A stretch of 64,000 bases of DNA from Rhodobacteraceae bacterium XHP0102 (GCA_025751475.1 JAOWLD010000002.1:434001-498000); one strand, 5' to 3'; shown: positions 50,492 through 59,729, counted from the first letter of the stretch. Numbers and translations are program-made. The notes: generated by a model from the sequence alone, not told the origin.

Positions 50492-51148
50492 CTAGGCCCA
50501 AGAATGTGCCGCACGAAACGGGCCGTGTTCATGGGCAAAAGCCAAATCGACATAGCCCAAGGCCTGATCGCGCGGGCGGGTTTGATAACTCAGAATGTCG
50601 AGAACCGCCCAATTTTGCGTCCGCATCCACGCCACCATTGCGCCAAAATCCCCCAAATCCTGATTGCCTGCGGGGTGAAATAAATTGACCTCAGCGACAA
50701 CCAGATCGTATGGATCAAGCAGGCGCAGAGCGCCTTTGAGGGCGCGCAGATCATAGCCTTGACAGTCGGTTTTGAGCAGGATTGGACGCGCCAATGCATC
50801 GGGAGAGATCAGATCATCCAAGCGCCTGATCGGAACCATGCGGCTGGTTTGGCTCTTGGCTGTGCCATGGGCCAAACTGGCCGAGGCAGGGGCATCCATA
50901 GCCATGGCGATAGGGCCTTCCCCCGGTTCATCGGATAGCGCGCAGAGATGATAGCAGCCGCGATATTTTTGTAAGATTGCTTGCAACCGCGCCTCATGTT
51001 CGACCATCGGCTCGATCAAGATATGATAGGCCTTGGGAAATTCCTGCAGCAGGGCGGGTGTGCCATAGCAGGCCCCCACATCCACCACGGTCTGGGCCTG
51101 CCAATTGCGGCTTTTGACCCATGCCAAGAATTGCGCCAAATCACGCAT
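50492..51148 (-). CDS. FkbM-family methyltransferase
   Basis: The 218-residue protein shows VVDVGACYGTPALL (SAM motif I), an acidic YHILIEPM strand, and the FkbM block LLKTDCQGYDLRALKGA followed by DLVVAEVN. FkbM-type enzymes O-methylate sugars in polysaccharides and antibiotics. The ATG at 51148 has GGAG 11-14 bases upstream and overlaps the pyruvyl-transferase stop by 8 bases. Target sugar unknown. Confidence 0.82.
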   Translation of the reverse strand: MRDLAQFLAWVKSRNWQAQTVVDVGACYGTPALLQEFPKAYHILIEPMVEHEARLQAILQKYRGCYHLCALSDEPGEGPIAMAMDAPASASLAHGTAKSQTSRMVPIRRLDDLISPDALARPILLKTDCQGYDLRALKGALRLLDPYDLVVAEVNLFHPAGNQDLGDFGAMVAWMRTQNWAVLDILSYQTRPRDQALGYVDLAFAHEHGPFRAAHSWA

Positions 51149-52349
51149 TTTGGCAGCTCCGCACCGTGGATGTGACATCAGCCAAATCCAAAAGATGTGC
51201 CGAAGGGTGAAGCCCCGCTTTCCTCAGCAAATCCACCATACCGCGTGCCGCATCGTGGCGCGCCTGATCGAAGTGATCCGCATCGAATTGAATGTGCCTC
51301 AAGACCTCTTGCACCGTGGCGCAGTTCAAGAGCGCGTCTGCCTCCAAACTGGGCAGCGCCATTGTGGCGGTTGTTTCCGCTGTGCGGCTGTCATGGGCAA
51401 TCAGGGCGGCCGCACGCCCCGCCGCCAAAGCGGCCATCACCCCGTGCAACCGACTGCCCAACACAAGAGAGATTGCGCGTAATTTCGTGATCCATTCGGG
51501 GGCAGATACGGGAAAATAGCCTGTCCGCTTCAGCAGTGGCCAAAGCGCGGCTTGCCCCTCGGGCCAGAGAATGGCACCCAGTGAGGCGCGGTGGTTTTCA
51601 GGCAGTCCATCCGCCCCATCCCGCGCGACCCGCATTGCGGCAATCCCGCCCGATTGCTGGATATAAAGCCCGTCCGACTGGTGCAGAAATTGGATTAATT
51701 TTTGTTCAATTGTACGCCGTTTAGGGTCCCCCGCTATTTCAAACGGTGCCGCAGCGGCCAAGCCGATCGTCAACGGCATATCCAAAACGGCTTTGAATTG
51801 CTGCAGAAGGCTCTGCCCAAGATTTACATCAGGGTTGATGAGCCAGGAGGGGCATCCCAAAACGGGTCCCGATAGGCCCAGGTCATGGCCGACTGATGCG
51901 CTGTAAATCCCCCGAAAACTGATGGCGATAGCGCGTTCGCGTAGGATGGCGGCAAAGCGCCCAATCATTGGGTCAGCCCGCAAAGCGCGCCGCATATGTC
52001 CCATATCCTCCCGCCCAGCTTGCGCGCCCAATCCCAAAACCACCAATGGCAGCTGCGCGGCCTCCAAATAGGCACAAAGACCCGTCCAATCCGCGCCCAA
52101 TCTGAGGTGATTTGCAGCGGGAAAAACAAGCGCACGGGCATTTTGTAACGCGGTTCGGTCCGTATAGGGCACATTCGCCAAACCGATATGGCGCGCTTGA
52201 CCATCAATCAAACGCGGGCAGGCATATTGGAACATCAAATTGCCCGCATTCGCGCCCAAAGCCGCAAGCAGGGTTTCATCATCAAACCGTTCTGGCGCGG
52301 GGATATGACCCGCTGTGCCGAGATATGCGATATAGGGTTTAGACCCCAT
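51141..52349 (-). CDS. Polysaccharide pyruvyl transferase family protein
   Basis: The 402-residue protein fits PF04230: N-terminal YLGTAGHIPAPERFDDET...GANAGNLMFQYA, a central LVVLGLGAQ strand and the C-terminal block SLVLGSRLHGVMAALAAGRAA. These enzymes add a ketal-linked pyruvate from PEP to sugars of exopolysaccharides, giving negative charge or S-layer anchoring. It is first in the leftward block, with its start 132 bases from the rightward block. Confidence 0.82.
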   Translation of the reverse strand: MGSKPYIAYLGTAGHIPAPERFDDETLLAALGANAGNLMFQYACPRLIDGQARHIGLANVPYTDRTALQNARALVFPAANHLRLGADWTGLCAYLEAAQLPLVVLGLGAQAGREDMGHMRRALRADPMIGRFAAILRERAIAISFRGIYSASVGHDLGLSGPVLGCPSWLINPDVNLGQSLLQQFKAVLDMPLTIGLAAAAPFEIAGDPKRRTIEQKLIQFLHQSDGLYIQQSGGIAAMRVARDGADGLPENHRASLGAILWPEGQAALWPLLKRTGYFPVSAPEWITKLRAISLVLGSRLHGVMAALAAGRAAALIAHDSRTAETTATMALPSLEADALLNCATVQEVLRHIQFDADHFDQARHDAARGMVDLLRKAGLHPSAHLLDLADVTSTVRSCQNA

Positions 52350-52401
52350 GACATCTGTCCTCGTGCCTTTTGGCGATGCGGTTTTGATAAACCGTCAAGG
52401 A

Positions 52402-52416
52402 TTAACGTGGATTTAA
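52402..52416. promoter_or_regulatory. CtrA-like box TTAA-N7-TTAA
   Basis: TTAA at 52402-52405 and TTAA at 52413-52416 with exactly seven bases between match the CtrA binding consensus. It lies in the 132-base divergent promoter region of the glycan cluster, 66 bases from the rightward start and 53 from the leftward start. CtrA binding is not proven. Confidence 0.5.
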
Positions 52417-52481
52417 GACAAACCCGCGAAACAAGGCGCTGTAATCCATGACGGGATTATATCGGTGACGAGCATAGCGCG

Positions 52482-53312
52482 GTGATGACAGAATTCTTTG
52501 CCAAGCCTGATATGGGCCCAGACCTGACGGTTTCGGGTGTTGCTAAGGTGCCCGTGCAAAGGGTGATTTTTGCTCTGAGCACCGCCGAGCTATGCGCGCA
52601 AGTTCCCCTGAACAGGCAGCTTGATTTCTGGCCCACCCCGATCAGCGGCACCCGTGATCTGGCGGCTTTGCACGCGCAGATCGAGGGGGATTTCTTGCTC
52701 TATTTGGGGCTGCCAGATCCAATCGGCTTTCTGTCACGCGCCTTGGTGCATGGAACCAGTCCCGCTTTGGCGGAGGCGCGTTTTGAGGCGGCTGTCGCGG
52801 CGCTGCTTGATCTTGCGCAGTCGCGCCACGTTCGGCTTGTTCTGCCGCGTCACTTGAACTTGCCCTATTTGGGCGCAGACCCGCAGCGGGTGCCACAAGA
52901 TGCCTATCAAACGGCTATTTTTCTCGCGCGCAGTGTCCCGATCATGGCGGCTTGGCAGCGGCTTTTGTCAGAGGTGGGTGATAAAACCGATGCGGACCAT
53001 GATCCGCTTGCGCTTGTCGGATTGCAGTGGGGGGCGGTCGCGCTGCCGCACTGGAGCGATGAAGCGCAGCGTGAACGGGATGCGTTGGCCCGTGCACTTG
53101 ATGAGGCGCGTCAGCGCGGCAATGCGGCGAGCGTGACGCTGCAAAAAGCCCGCATCACCGTGTTGGAGGGTCAATTGCGCGAGGCGCGTCTTGCGCAGGC
53201 AGAGGCGCGCGCGGAATTGGCCGCAGTTCACGCGTCCCGATCCTTTCGGATCACAGCCCCCTTGCGGGCCATGATGGGGATGTTTTTGCGGTTGCGGCGG
53301 GGATGGGGATGA
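52482..53312 (+). CDS. Unknown protein with C-terminal coiled coil, glycan cluster
   Basis: The 276-residue protein (GTG 52482, or ATG 52485) has no recognised catalytic motif in its first 190 residues. Residues about 200-255 form an Ala/Arg/Glu heptad-rich coiled coil, followed by SRSFRITAPLRAMM, a tail also seen at the C-terminus of glycosyltransferase-cluster proteins of alphaproteobacteria, possibly an interaction tail. The 3' end overlaps the next gene as ATGA. Function unknown; I suggest a structural or scaffolding role only weakly. Confidence 0.5.
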   Translation: MMTEFFAKPDMGPDLTVSGVAKVPVQRVIFALSTAELCAQVPLNRQLDFWPTPISGTRDLAALHAQIEGDFLLYLGLPDPIGFLSRALVHGTSPALAEARFEAAVAALLDLAQSRHVRLVLPRHLNLPYLGADPQRVPQDAYQTAIFLARSVPIMAAWQRLLSEVGDKTDADHDPLALVGLQWGAVALPHWSDEAQRERDALARALDEARQRGNAASVTLQKARITVLEGQLREARLAQAEARAELAAVHASRSFRITAPLRAMMGMFLRLRRGWG

Positions 53313-54298
53313 AGCGCAAACTCTACTTGCATATGGGCGTGCATCGCACAGGCACATCCGCGATACAAAAGACCATGGCGGCGCAATTTGGCCCGCTTTT
53401 AGGGCAGGGGGTGTTCCACGCCTATTCCGTGCCCCGCCATGACGCGCTATTTCGGAGAATATTTGAGGGGCGATGCAGCGCTGCAGAGGTGGCACAGGAC
53501 ATTATTGCCCGAGCAGATGCCAAACCCGTGCCGATTGATCGTATCACCTTGTCCGATGAAGATATCATCTGCCAACGCGACCTCACCGCCTTGGCCGCCT
53601 TCGCAGATTATTTTGATCTGCATCCTGTTCTTTACATTCGCCGCCAAGATCTGTGGTTGGAAAGCTGGTATCGCCAAAACATCAAATGGCAATGGGATCG
53701 CGGCTTGGCGCAACTGGATTTTGAAAGCTTCCTCGCCAAGCGCTACCGCTTTTTTTGGATTGATTACGAGAAAACCTATGCGCGCATCGCGCAAATAGCA
53801 GACCCGGCCAAGATTGGTCTGGTCGTGATGGGTGCAGATGGTCAGTCCATGGACAGTGTCGCGCGTTTCTTCCACTTAATCGGGGCCACCCTGCCGATCA
53901 CAGCGCGCCATGTTTTGCAGGAAAATGCGTCTCTTTCGCCGCAAATGACCGAGTTTCTGCGCCATTTTCCACTGCGCGATATCCCCCCACCCGAACGGCG
54001 GTTGATCGAGGCGGCTTGTGCCGTGGCGGATCAAACCTTGACCCATCATCCAGCGGCCCTCTTGGACCCCGTGCAAAGGGAGGAAATTTTGGCGGGATAT
54101 GCGGGTGGCAATCAGCGTCTTGCGCAGCGGGTTTTTGGGCGCGATGCGCTGTTCTCACCGATGCTCCCCCCTCAGGGGCAGGGGCTGCGCCACCTGCCTA
54201 AGGATCGAAACGTGGCTTTGGAGACCCTTGTTTGGCCCGTGTTGCGCGCCTTGGCACAAATGCGCCATGACGCCTCCCAATCCGAGGCCGCCTCATGA
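53309..54298 (+). CDS. P-loop sulfotransferase-like protein 1
   Basis: The 329-residue protein begins MKRKLYLHMGVHRTGTSAIQ; the block HMGVHRTGTSAIQ (8-20) is the 5'-phosphosulfate-binding loop of sulfotransferases (His/Lys-Thr-Gly-Thr-Ser). A later RRQDLWLESWYRQN segment may be the 3'-phosphate site. It would use PAPS to sulfate a glycan if active; the Lys of the loop is Arg13 here. Start overlaps the previous stop (ATGA) and its own stop overlaps the next start, so the block is one coupled transcript. Confidence 0.68.
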   Translation: MKRKLYLHMGVHRTGTSAIQKTMAAQFGPLLGQGVFHAYSVPRHDALFRRIFEGRCSAAEVAQDIIARADAKPVPIDRITLSDEDIICQRDLTALAAFADYFDLHPVLYIRRQDLWLESWYRQNIKWQWDRGLAQLDFESFLAKRYRFFWIDYEKTYARIAQIADPAKIGLVVMGADGQSMDSVARFFHLIGATLPITARHVLQENASLSPQMTEFLRHFPLRDIPPPERRLIEAACAVADQTLTHHPAALLDPVQREEILAGYAGGNQRLAQRVFGRDALFSPMLPPQGQGLRHLPKDRNVALETLVWPVLRALAQMRHDASQSEAAS

Positions 54299-55785
54299 TA
54301 TGGCCGCTGCAAAAAATATGCTTTGGTGCGGGTCACCTGCCCTGTCCACAGGCGCTTTGGGTGCATGGCGCGGGGATCACGCAACGTTCAGATTATGAGG
54401 TTACGCTTGCCCCGCAGGCACAGCTGAGCTGCGATGGCTACGCCAACCTGTTGAACGCGCCGCAATGGCAGATTGTTGCCGATATCCAACGTTTTGGGGT
54501 GGTCATCACAGGGCAAGGTCAGGTCACATTATCCGTCCTGCGCGATGGTATATCGGTCCTAGAACAAGACCTGATCCTGACAGGTCGCCGCACGCCAATT
54601 TGGGTGGACGCAGCCCATGGCATTATGACCTTGCGCCTTGAGACCGCGCAGGGCGCTGACATTGCGGAATTGACGTGGGTCAGTGATATGCCGCCGCTGC
54701 GCGTACCCAAGATTGCCCTCGTGATCCCCACCTACCAGCGCGCCGCGCGGGTCCGCGCCACGGTGGCACGGCTGTTGGACTGGATGGACCAACACGCAGT
54801 TCAATCCGCGGCTGAATTTGGGATTATTGTCATTGATCATGATCAGGCGCTCGATTTGCCCCCCCATCCCGCACTATCTGTGATCGCGGCACCGAATTTG
54901 GGTGGTTCAGGCGGGTTTGCCCGTGGCCTGATCCGCGCGCGCGAGACGGGATTTACCCATGCCCTGTTGATGGATGATGATGCTGATCTGCCTTGTGATG
55001 CGCTCACCCGTATCGCGGCGCTGTTTCGCCATGCGCCAAATCCAAAACTTGCTGTTGCGGGGGCCATGATCGCGCGCGAAACACCCGACCGCCTTTGGGA
55101 AGATGGGGCGCGCTTTGACCGCGTGTGCCGACCACGTTTCCATGACCTCAACCTCGCTGACCCCAGCCGCCTTCTGGAATTGGAGGTGTCACGCCTAAAC
55201 CCACTTGGTGCGCAAGATTATGGTGGGTTTTGGTGCTTTGCCCTGCCCCTTTCCGCCATGCGTCATATGCCATACCCGTTTTTTTTGCGTGGCGATGACA
55301 GCGGCTTTTGTCTCGCCAATCAGTTTGATCTGATTACCATGGCAGGTGTGTTCGCGGTGCAAGACGGGTTTGGCGGCAAGGCAAATGCGCTCACAATTTA
55401 TTTTGACCTGCGCTATCACCTGCATCATCATCTGGTGCATCCGCACCTGAATATCGGGGCGCGTGCCACTGCAACCGTGGCGTTGCGTCTGATCTGGCGC
55501 GCTTGGCGTCTGCGCGACCCTGTAGCGATGTCTGCGGGCTGTCACGCATGGCGCGACATGATGCGTGGGCCAGAGCAATTTGACCATCTGCTCGATCTTC
55601 TGGCGCTCAAAACGCGCCTTGGCCGCGTCAAACCTGCGCTCGTTTCAGGGGGCTACGCCATGGGTCTTTGGTTCTTTTGGGCCATAAGGCACAAGGCCCT
55701 GTGTCGCAGATATCGCGCGGCCTATCCGCGCCAAACATCTCTGGGCTTCTGGCGGCGCATATTTGCGGAAAGCCAGCCGATATGA
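54295..55785 (+). CDS. GT2 glycosyltransferase with GlfT2-like architecture
   Basis: The 496-residue protein has an N-terminal beta-sandwich domain (about 30-135, YEVTLAPQAQLSCDGYANLL) and a GT-A domain from about 138: LVIPTYQRA, APNLGGSGGFARG (199-211), the metal-binding LMDDDAD (225-231) and a FLRGDDSGFC block about residues 330-340 where GlfT-type enzymes have a WDD/FDDxE motif. The domain order fits GlfT2-like galactofuranosyltransferases. A C-terminal helical region (400-496) includes hydrophobic patches. Galactofuranose specificity is a hypothesis. Confidence 0.75.
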   Translation: MIWPLQKICFGAGHLPCPQALWVHGAGITQRSDYEVTLAPQAQLSCDGYANLLNAPQWQIVADIQRFGVVITGQGQVTLSVLRDGISVLEQDLILTGRRTPIWVDAAHGIMTLRLETAQGADIAELTWVSDMPPLRVPKIALVIPTYQRAARVRATVARLLDWMDQHAVQSAAEFGIIVIDHDQALDLPPHPALSVIAAPNLGGSGGFARGLIRARETGFTHALLMDDDADLPCDALTRIAALFRHAPNPKLAVAGAMIARETPDRLWEDGARFDRVCRPRFHDLNLADPSRLLELEVSRLNPLGAQDYGGFWCFALPLSAMRHMPYPFFLRGDDSGFCLANQFDLITMAGVFAVQDGFGGKANALTIYFDLRYHLHHHLVHPHLNIGARATATVALRLIWRAWRLRDPVAMSAGCHAWRDMMRGPEQFDHLLDLLALKTRLGRVKPALVSGGYAMGLWFFWAIRHKALCRRYRAAYPRQTSLGFWRRIFAESQPI

Positions 55786-56849
55786 CGCAGAGATTGATCT
55801 TTCATATCGGTGATTTCAAAACAGGCACGAGCAGCATTCAAGACTGGGTCAATGCGGGTCAGGCAGCCCCGCGCGGATTGTATCCTTGTCCGATCAATGC
55901 CCATGCCTTGGCGCATCATATCCGCGATCCAGAAACCGCTGATATCGCCTTCGCAGAATTTGCCCATGCCTTGGCCAAATCTGACGGGCATATCCTGATT
56001 TCCTCCGAGCACTTCGAAGCTTGCGATCCCGCGCGCTTGGATGATTTGCTGCGCAGATATCTTCCGCGACTGCGCGATGATGTGATGATCCTTGCTTATC
56101 TGCGCCCTCATGCCGAGGCATTGGTGGCGCGCTACGCAGAATCGACCAAAATCGGCAGTTACCATGGCAACCTGTCTGGTTATCTCGATTGGAAGCCCAG
56201 TTTTTGGCGGCTTCGGATGGCGGCGCGCCTGCGTCCATGGCGCGCGGTTTTTGGCCACCGCTTGGTGCTGCGCCTTTATGATCCACGTTTGTTTACAGCG
56301 GGCGATGTCCGCCACGATCTGCTGCGGGCGATATTTGGCCGCGCGGGCCCACCTTTGCGCCCTTTGATCCGCAATCGCACCCCAAGCCTCAAGGCGCTCG
56401 CGGCGCTGGTCCTTCTTCAAACCCGAATGCGCGCGCAAATTCTCTGGCGCGAGGGGGATTATGCCCAAACCCATGCCCGTATGATGGGGCGGCATTTGGC
56501 AGAATGGCTTGGCACATCCGCGCGTTTCATGGGCCCGCTGCCCTATTGTGATGGCCCTACAGCGGCGCGATTGTGGTCGGGATATCGGGCGGATGCCAGA
56601 GATTTGGACAGGGCATTTGCCGGGGCGCCTTTTACCCTCGCCATGGCGCGCGCCTTGGATCAGGCCCGTGATCTGCCGCCATTTGATCTGGCGTCAGAAA
56701 ATTGGTTGGAGCCAGACGAAATCGCCGAGTTGACAGAGCTCTCCGCGAAATTGGCGCAGGTCTGTCGCAGCGAAGATCAAAGTTTCGCCCTCGCCGCCGC
56801 ATTGGCCGAACGGGCATTCCCATCCGTCAAGACTATACGTTCTGCCTAA
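55782..56849 (+). CDS. P-loop sulfotransferase-like protein 2
   Basis: The 355-residue protein begins MTQRLIFHIGDFKTGTSSIQD; FKTGTSS (12-18) is the PAPS loop with the Lys present. SSEHFEA and the AYLRPHAEALVARYAES segment resemble the second nucleotide site. It is related to the other sulfotransferase-like protein but longer. ATG overlaps the GT2 stop (ATGA). Two such genes in one operon suggest sulfation at two positions, or one inactive copy. Confidence 0.68.
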   Translation: MTQRLIFHIGDFKTGTSSIQDWVNAGQAAPRGLYPCPINAHALAHHIRDPETADIAFAEFAHALAKSDGHILISSEHFEACDPARLDDLLRRYLPRLRDDVMILAYLRPHAEALVARYAESTKIGSYHGNLSGYLDWKPSFWRLRMAARLRPWRAVFGHRLVLRLYDPRLFTAGDVRHDLLRAIFGRAGPPLRPLIRNRTPSLKALAALVLLQTRMRAQILWREGDYAQTHARMMGRHLAEWLGTSARFMGPLPYCDGPTAARLWSGYRADARDLDRAFAGAPFTLAMARALDQARDLPPFDLASENWLEPDEIAELTELSAKLAQVCRSEDQSFALAAALAERAFPSVKTIRSA

Positions 56850-56860
56850 GGGACCGTCCG

Positions 56861-57412
56861 ATGTTCATGCCCCGCCCCCCGATTGCGACTTTGCCAAGCC
56901 ATGATCCCTTGTTTCTGCTGCGCCGTGCCGATCTGCCTTTGCGGCATTTCAAGCCCAACGTGGCGGGGGGGCAGCCCTTGCTGCGCGATGTCGATCTCAC
57001 CGCCGAACTCGACCCCGAGGCGGCGTTCACGGCAAAATGGCACAGCCCAAGAGGCCGCATTCTGGAATTGGATTTCCAACCGAAAAGTTCTGTCAGATGG
57101 TTTGGGCTGCACATTCCGATTGACCCTGATATGCGCAGCTATCGTTGGTACGGCTTTGCCTTGCGTCACGCGGCATCACGCCCCATTGGGTTTCGCGCCG
57201 CCCTGCGCGCCGATGGGCAAGACGAAGCGGATATTTTTTTTCCACGTCATCTGATGGTCGGACCGCAGCAGGGGGATCATATCGATTTTATCGACCCAAG
57301 CTTTTTGCCAGATTTCCCGCTGCAGGTCAGGTTTCGGGAATTGATCCTCTTTCTGCCCGTGTCGTTTGCCTATCAATATGTGTTACATGATCTGCGATTG
57401 GTGCGCCTGTGA
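56861..57412 (+). CDS. Unknown 183-residue protein in the glycan cluster
   Basis: No family is recognised. The sequence is rich in aromatic and beta-prone residues (FPRHLMVGPQQGDHIDFIDPSF), with no signal peptide or membrane helix. Start is the ATG at 56861 with AGGGA nine to thirteen bases upstream; the frame continues upstream but inside the sulfotransferase gene. Its stop overlaps the next gene as GTGA, so it is part of the operon. Confidence 0.5.
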   Translation: MFMPRPPIATLPSHDPLFLLRRADLPLRHFKPNVAGGQPLLRDVDLTAELDPEAAFTAKWHSPRGRILELDFQPKSSVRWFGLHIPIDPDMRSYRWYGFALRHAASRPIGFRAALRADGQDEADIFFPRHLMVGPQQGDHIDFIDPSFLPDFPLQVRFRELILFLPVSFAYQYVLHDLRLVRL

Positions 57413-58296
57413 GATCGCGTCTTGACGTGGCGGCCGTCATTGCGCAGCGCAATGATCATCAGCCGCTTGCGCGGCTGTTGCAGCAGATGCGCGCGGGCGG
57501 TTGGTTTTCGCAAATCATCGTTGTTGATGACGCCTCACATCATGCCAGCTGTGACCCAGCCGCCGATTTCACCCTGCGGCTGCAAAAACGTGCGGGCGCG
57601 GGCATGGCGCGCAATTTGGGGCTGGGTATGGTGCGCGCGCAATATGTGATGTTCCTTGATGCGGATGATACGCTTCTGCCAAGTCTGTCCAATCTTCTCG
57701 ATGATCTCGCCCGCGGTCCAGATTTCGATCTTTGTTTCTTTCGTCACGCAGACAGCCGCCTGACACCGTTTGGGCGGATCGGGGATGCACCCTTTGAGCG
57801 AGATATTTGGGCAGGTGCAGGATGCGCCATTGGTGCTCTGCGCCAGTTGCCCACCAAGGAACGGACAGGTTTGGTGCGGCTCTCGGCGTATCCATGGGGG
57901 CGGATTTCCCGCACGGCCTTTCTGCGCGATCATGGGGTGCGCTTCGCACCGACTTTGGTGCATAATGACATTCCCTTCCACTGGCTCGGCCTTATGCGTG
58001 CGGATCGGGTGCTCACCTCCGACCAGATTGCAATCCATCACAGACTTGGCCCAGGCAGGCTTACGGCGCGGCGCGGTGCATCCCGTGCCGAACTGTTTAC
58101 AGGCCTTGATCTGGTGGCCCGCGCCCTGCGGGATGCCTCACCTTCTTGGGTGGCGGCATTTGTGCAAGCCTGTGACGATGTCATCACATGGGCAGAAACC
58201 ACGCGGGCGGCACGCGGGGCCTATTGGCAGGCCGAGAAGACCCGATTTTTTCGCGTGCACCACGACATTTTCGCAAAGAGCGTGGTTCTTGAATGA
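57409..58296 (+). CDS. GT2-family glycosyltransferase
   Basis: The 295-residue protein has a GT-A start (VAAVIAQRNDHQPL), IIVVDDASHH, GAGMARNLGL and the DxD metal site FLDADDT (about 80-86), all of the GT2 family. It starts at a GTG overlapping the upstream stop and ends in ATGA overlapping the next gene. Acceptor and sugar are unknown. Confidence 0.82.
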   Translation: MRSRLDVAAVIAQRNDHQPLARLLQQMRAGGWFSQIIVVDDASHHASCDPAADFTLRLQKRAGAGMARNLGLGMVRAQYVMFLDADDTLLPSLSNLLDDLARGPDFDLCFFRHADSRLTPFGRIGDAPFERDIWAGAGCAIGALRQLPTKERTGLVRLSAYPWGRISRTAFLRDHGVRFAPTLVHNDIPFHWLGLMRADRVLTSDQIAIHHRLGPGRLTARRGASRAELFTGLDLVARALRDASPSWVAAFVQACDDVITWAETTRAARGAYWQAEKTRFFRVHHDIFAKSVVLE

Positions 58297-59729
58297 TCTG
58301 GCTGCTGCTCGTCACAGATGCAGCCAGCCGTTTCCCGATGGGGGTCTCGGCGGCCTTGGATCGCCTGATGGCCTTGCGTGTGGCGCATGAGGCGGTGGTT
58401 CTGATTGACGCAGGTTCCCGCGATGATACCGTGGCGCAAGTGGCGGATCATATCGCATTCGCACCTGAGTGGGGCGACCTGCGCCCGCTGCTTTTCCACA
58501 CCACCCCCTGCGCGGCGCGCAACTTGGGCGATCAGGAATGTTTCGAGATTGGGCGCGCGCTTGTCGCAGATGATGTGCCAATCTATCGCCGCACGGAACG
58601 GGATCTTGTGTCAGACCTTGAATGCGCGCGCGCGCAAGGGGCAATTTTTGCCGTAACCGCGCATGACCTTGTCCCGCCGCCCGCAACGCCGCAGATAGAT
58701 CGCGCGTCCTTACGCATCTATCTTGCCGGGCCGCATCGCCATCTTTCGCCGCTTGCCGCCGAAGGTCTGGTTTGGCCCGCGCGGCTGATACAGGTGCAAT
58801 CCGCAGATGATGCCGATATGGTCGTCTTCACGCATCCGCATGATCCGCAGAAATGCGATCCAGAATCCGCTGCTTGTCTGACCGCGCAGAAACCGCCAAA
58901 GCTGTGTGTCTATTCGCCCGAGCCGATGTGGGATCTGCTGTTTCTAAGCCATCCTGATGGCGATGTGACATGGGTTGATCTGCCTCTGATCGGGCCAAGA
59001 CAAGCTGCGGTTCTCACCCATCAAAACGCGGCGCTTTTCGATTTTGCAGCCCTGCCTTTTTACATCATGGCCGAGACGCAAATGCGCGCGCGATTAAAGG
59101 ACCTGATCACCCAAAATGCAAAACGCGATGCCGAAGATTGGATGTCGATGTGGCGCGCCGCGCGGTTTGACGCGGCGGGCTATGTCACCCATCGCCGTGG
59201 TCCCGCTCATTGGCAAAGGCAGGGGACGATGCAAGCCCTATCGGCTTGGCGCAGCCTAGTTGCGGTTGAATTACAGGTCCAAGGTGATGCGCTGATTGCA
59301 GGGCAAGGATGGACACATCAGATAAGGCGCGCCGAAATTCCTGATTGGCACAGCGAAAAACTACGCGCGTTGAGGGCGCGCGCGCGGGCCTGCCTTGCAA
59401 TCGAAAATACGATAGCACCACATTATGTCAGCGAAAAACTCTTTGACGCGTTTGCCTGTGGAATGCGCCCGATCTCTTGTGGCGGTGTAGACCCTAGATT
59501 GGGAATTGAGGTAGATGCGGTCATTACCCTAGACCCTGCAGACAGCCCAAACGCCGCCGCCGCACAGGTTATGCGTGCAGCCCAAAAGGACGCGCAAAAC
59601 CCGGCGGCCTTCGTCAGGACCATGCGCCAACTTGCCACGCGGTTGAATGATCCTGATTTGCACGCCCAAGAATTACATCGCATCGAACGCGCGTTTTGGT
59701 TGGATATGACCCGTGCCTACGATCAATAG
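58293..59729 (+). CDS. Glycosyltransferase with GT10-like (fucosyltransferase) C-terminus
   Basis: The 478-residue protein shows a short N-terminal alpha/beta segment (1-110) reminiscent of a GT2 core (LIDAGSRDDT) and a larger C-terminal domain whose block ENTIAPHYVSEKLFDAFACGMRPISCGG (368-396) matches the nucleotide-binding signature of GT10 alpha-1,3-fucosyltransferases. The central region (130-330) includes a possible acceptor domain. Specificity for GDP-fucose is a hypothesis. It ends the tightly coupled run, 130 bases before the RTX gene. Confidence 0.65.
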   Translation: MIWLLLVTDAASRFPMGVSAALDRLMALRVAHEAVVLIDAGSRDDTVAQVADHIAFAPEWGDLRPLLFHTTPCAARNLGDQECFEIGRALVADDVPIYRRTERDLVSDLECARAQGAIFAVTAHDLVPPPATPQIDRASLRIYLAGPHRHLSPLAAEGLVWPARLIQVQSADDADMVVFTHPHDPQKCDPESAACLTAQKPPKLCVYSPEPMWDLLFLSHPDGDVTWVDLPLIGPRQAAVLTHQNAALFDFAALPFYIMAETQMRARLKDLITQNAKRDAEDWMSMWRAARFDAAGYVTHRRGPAHWQRQGTMQALSAWRSLVAVELQVQGDALIAGQGWTHQIRRAEIPDWHSEKLRALRARARACLAIENTIAPHYVSEKLFDAFACGMRPISCGGVDPRLGIEVDAVITLDPADSPNAAAAQVMRAAQKDAQNPAAFVRTMRQLATRLNDPDLHAQELHRIERAFWLDMTRAYDQ

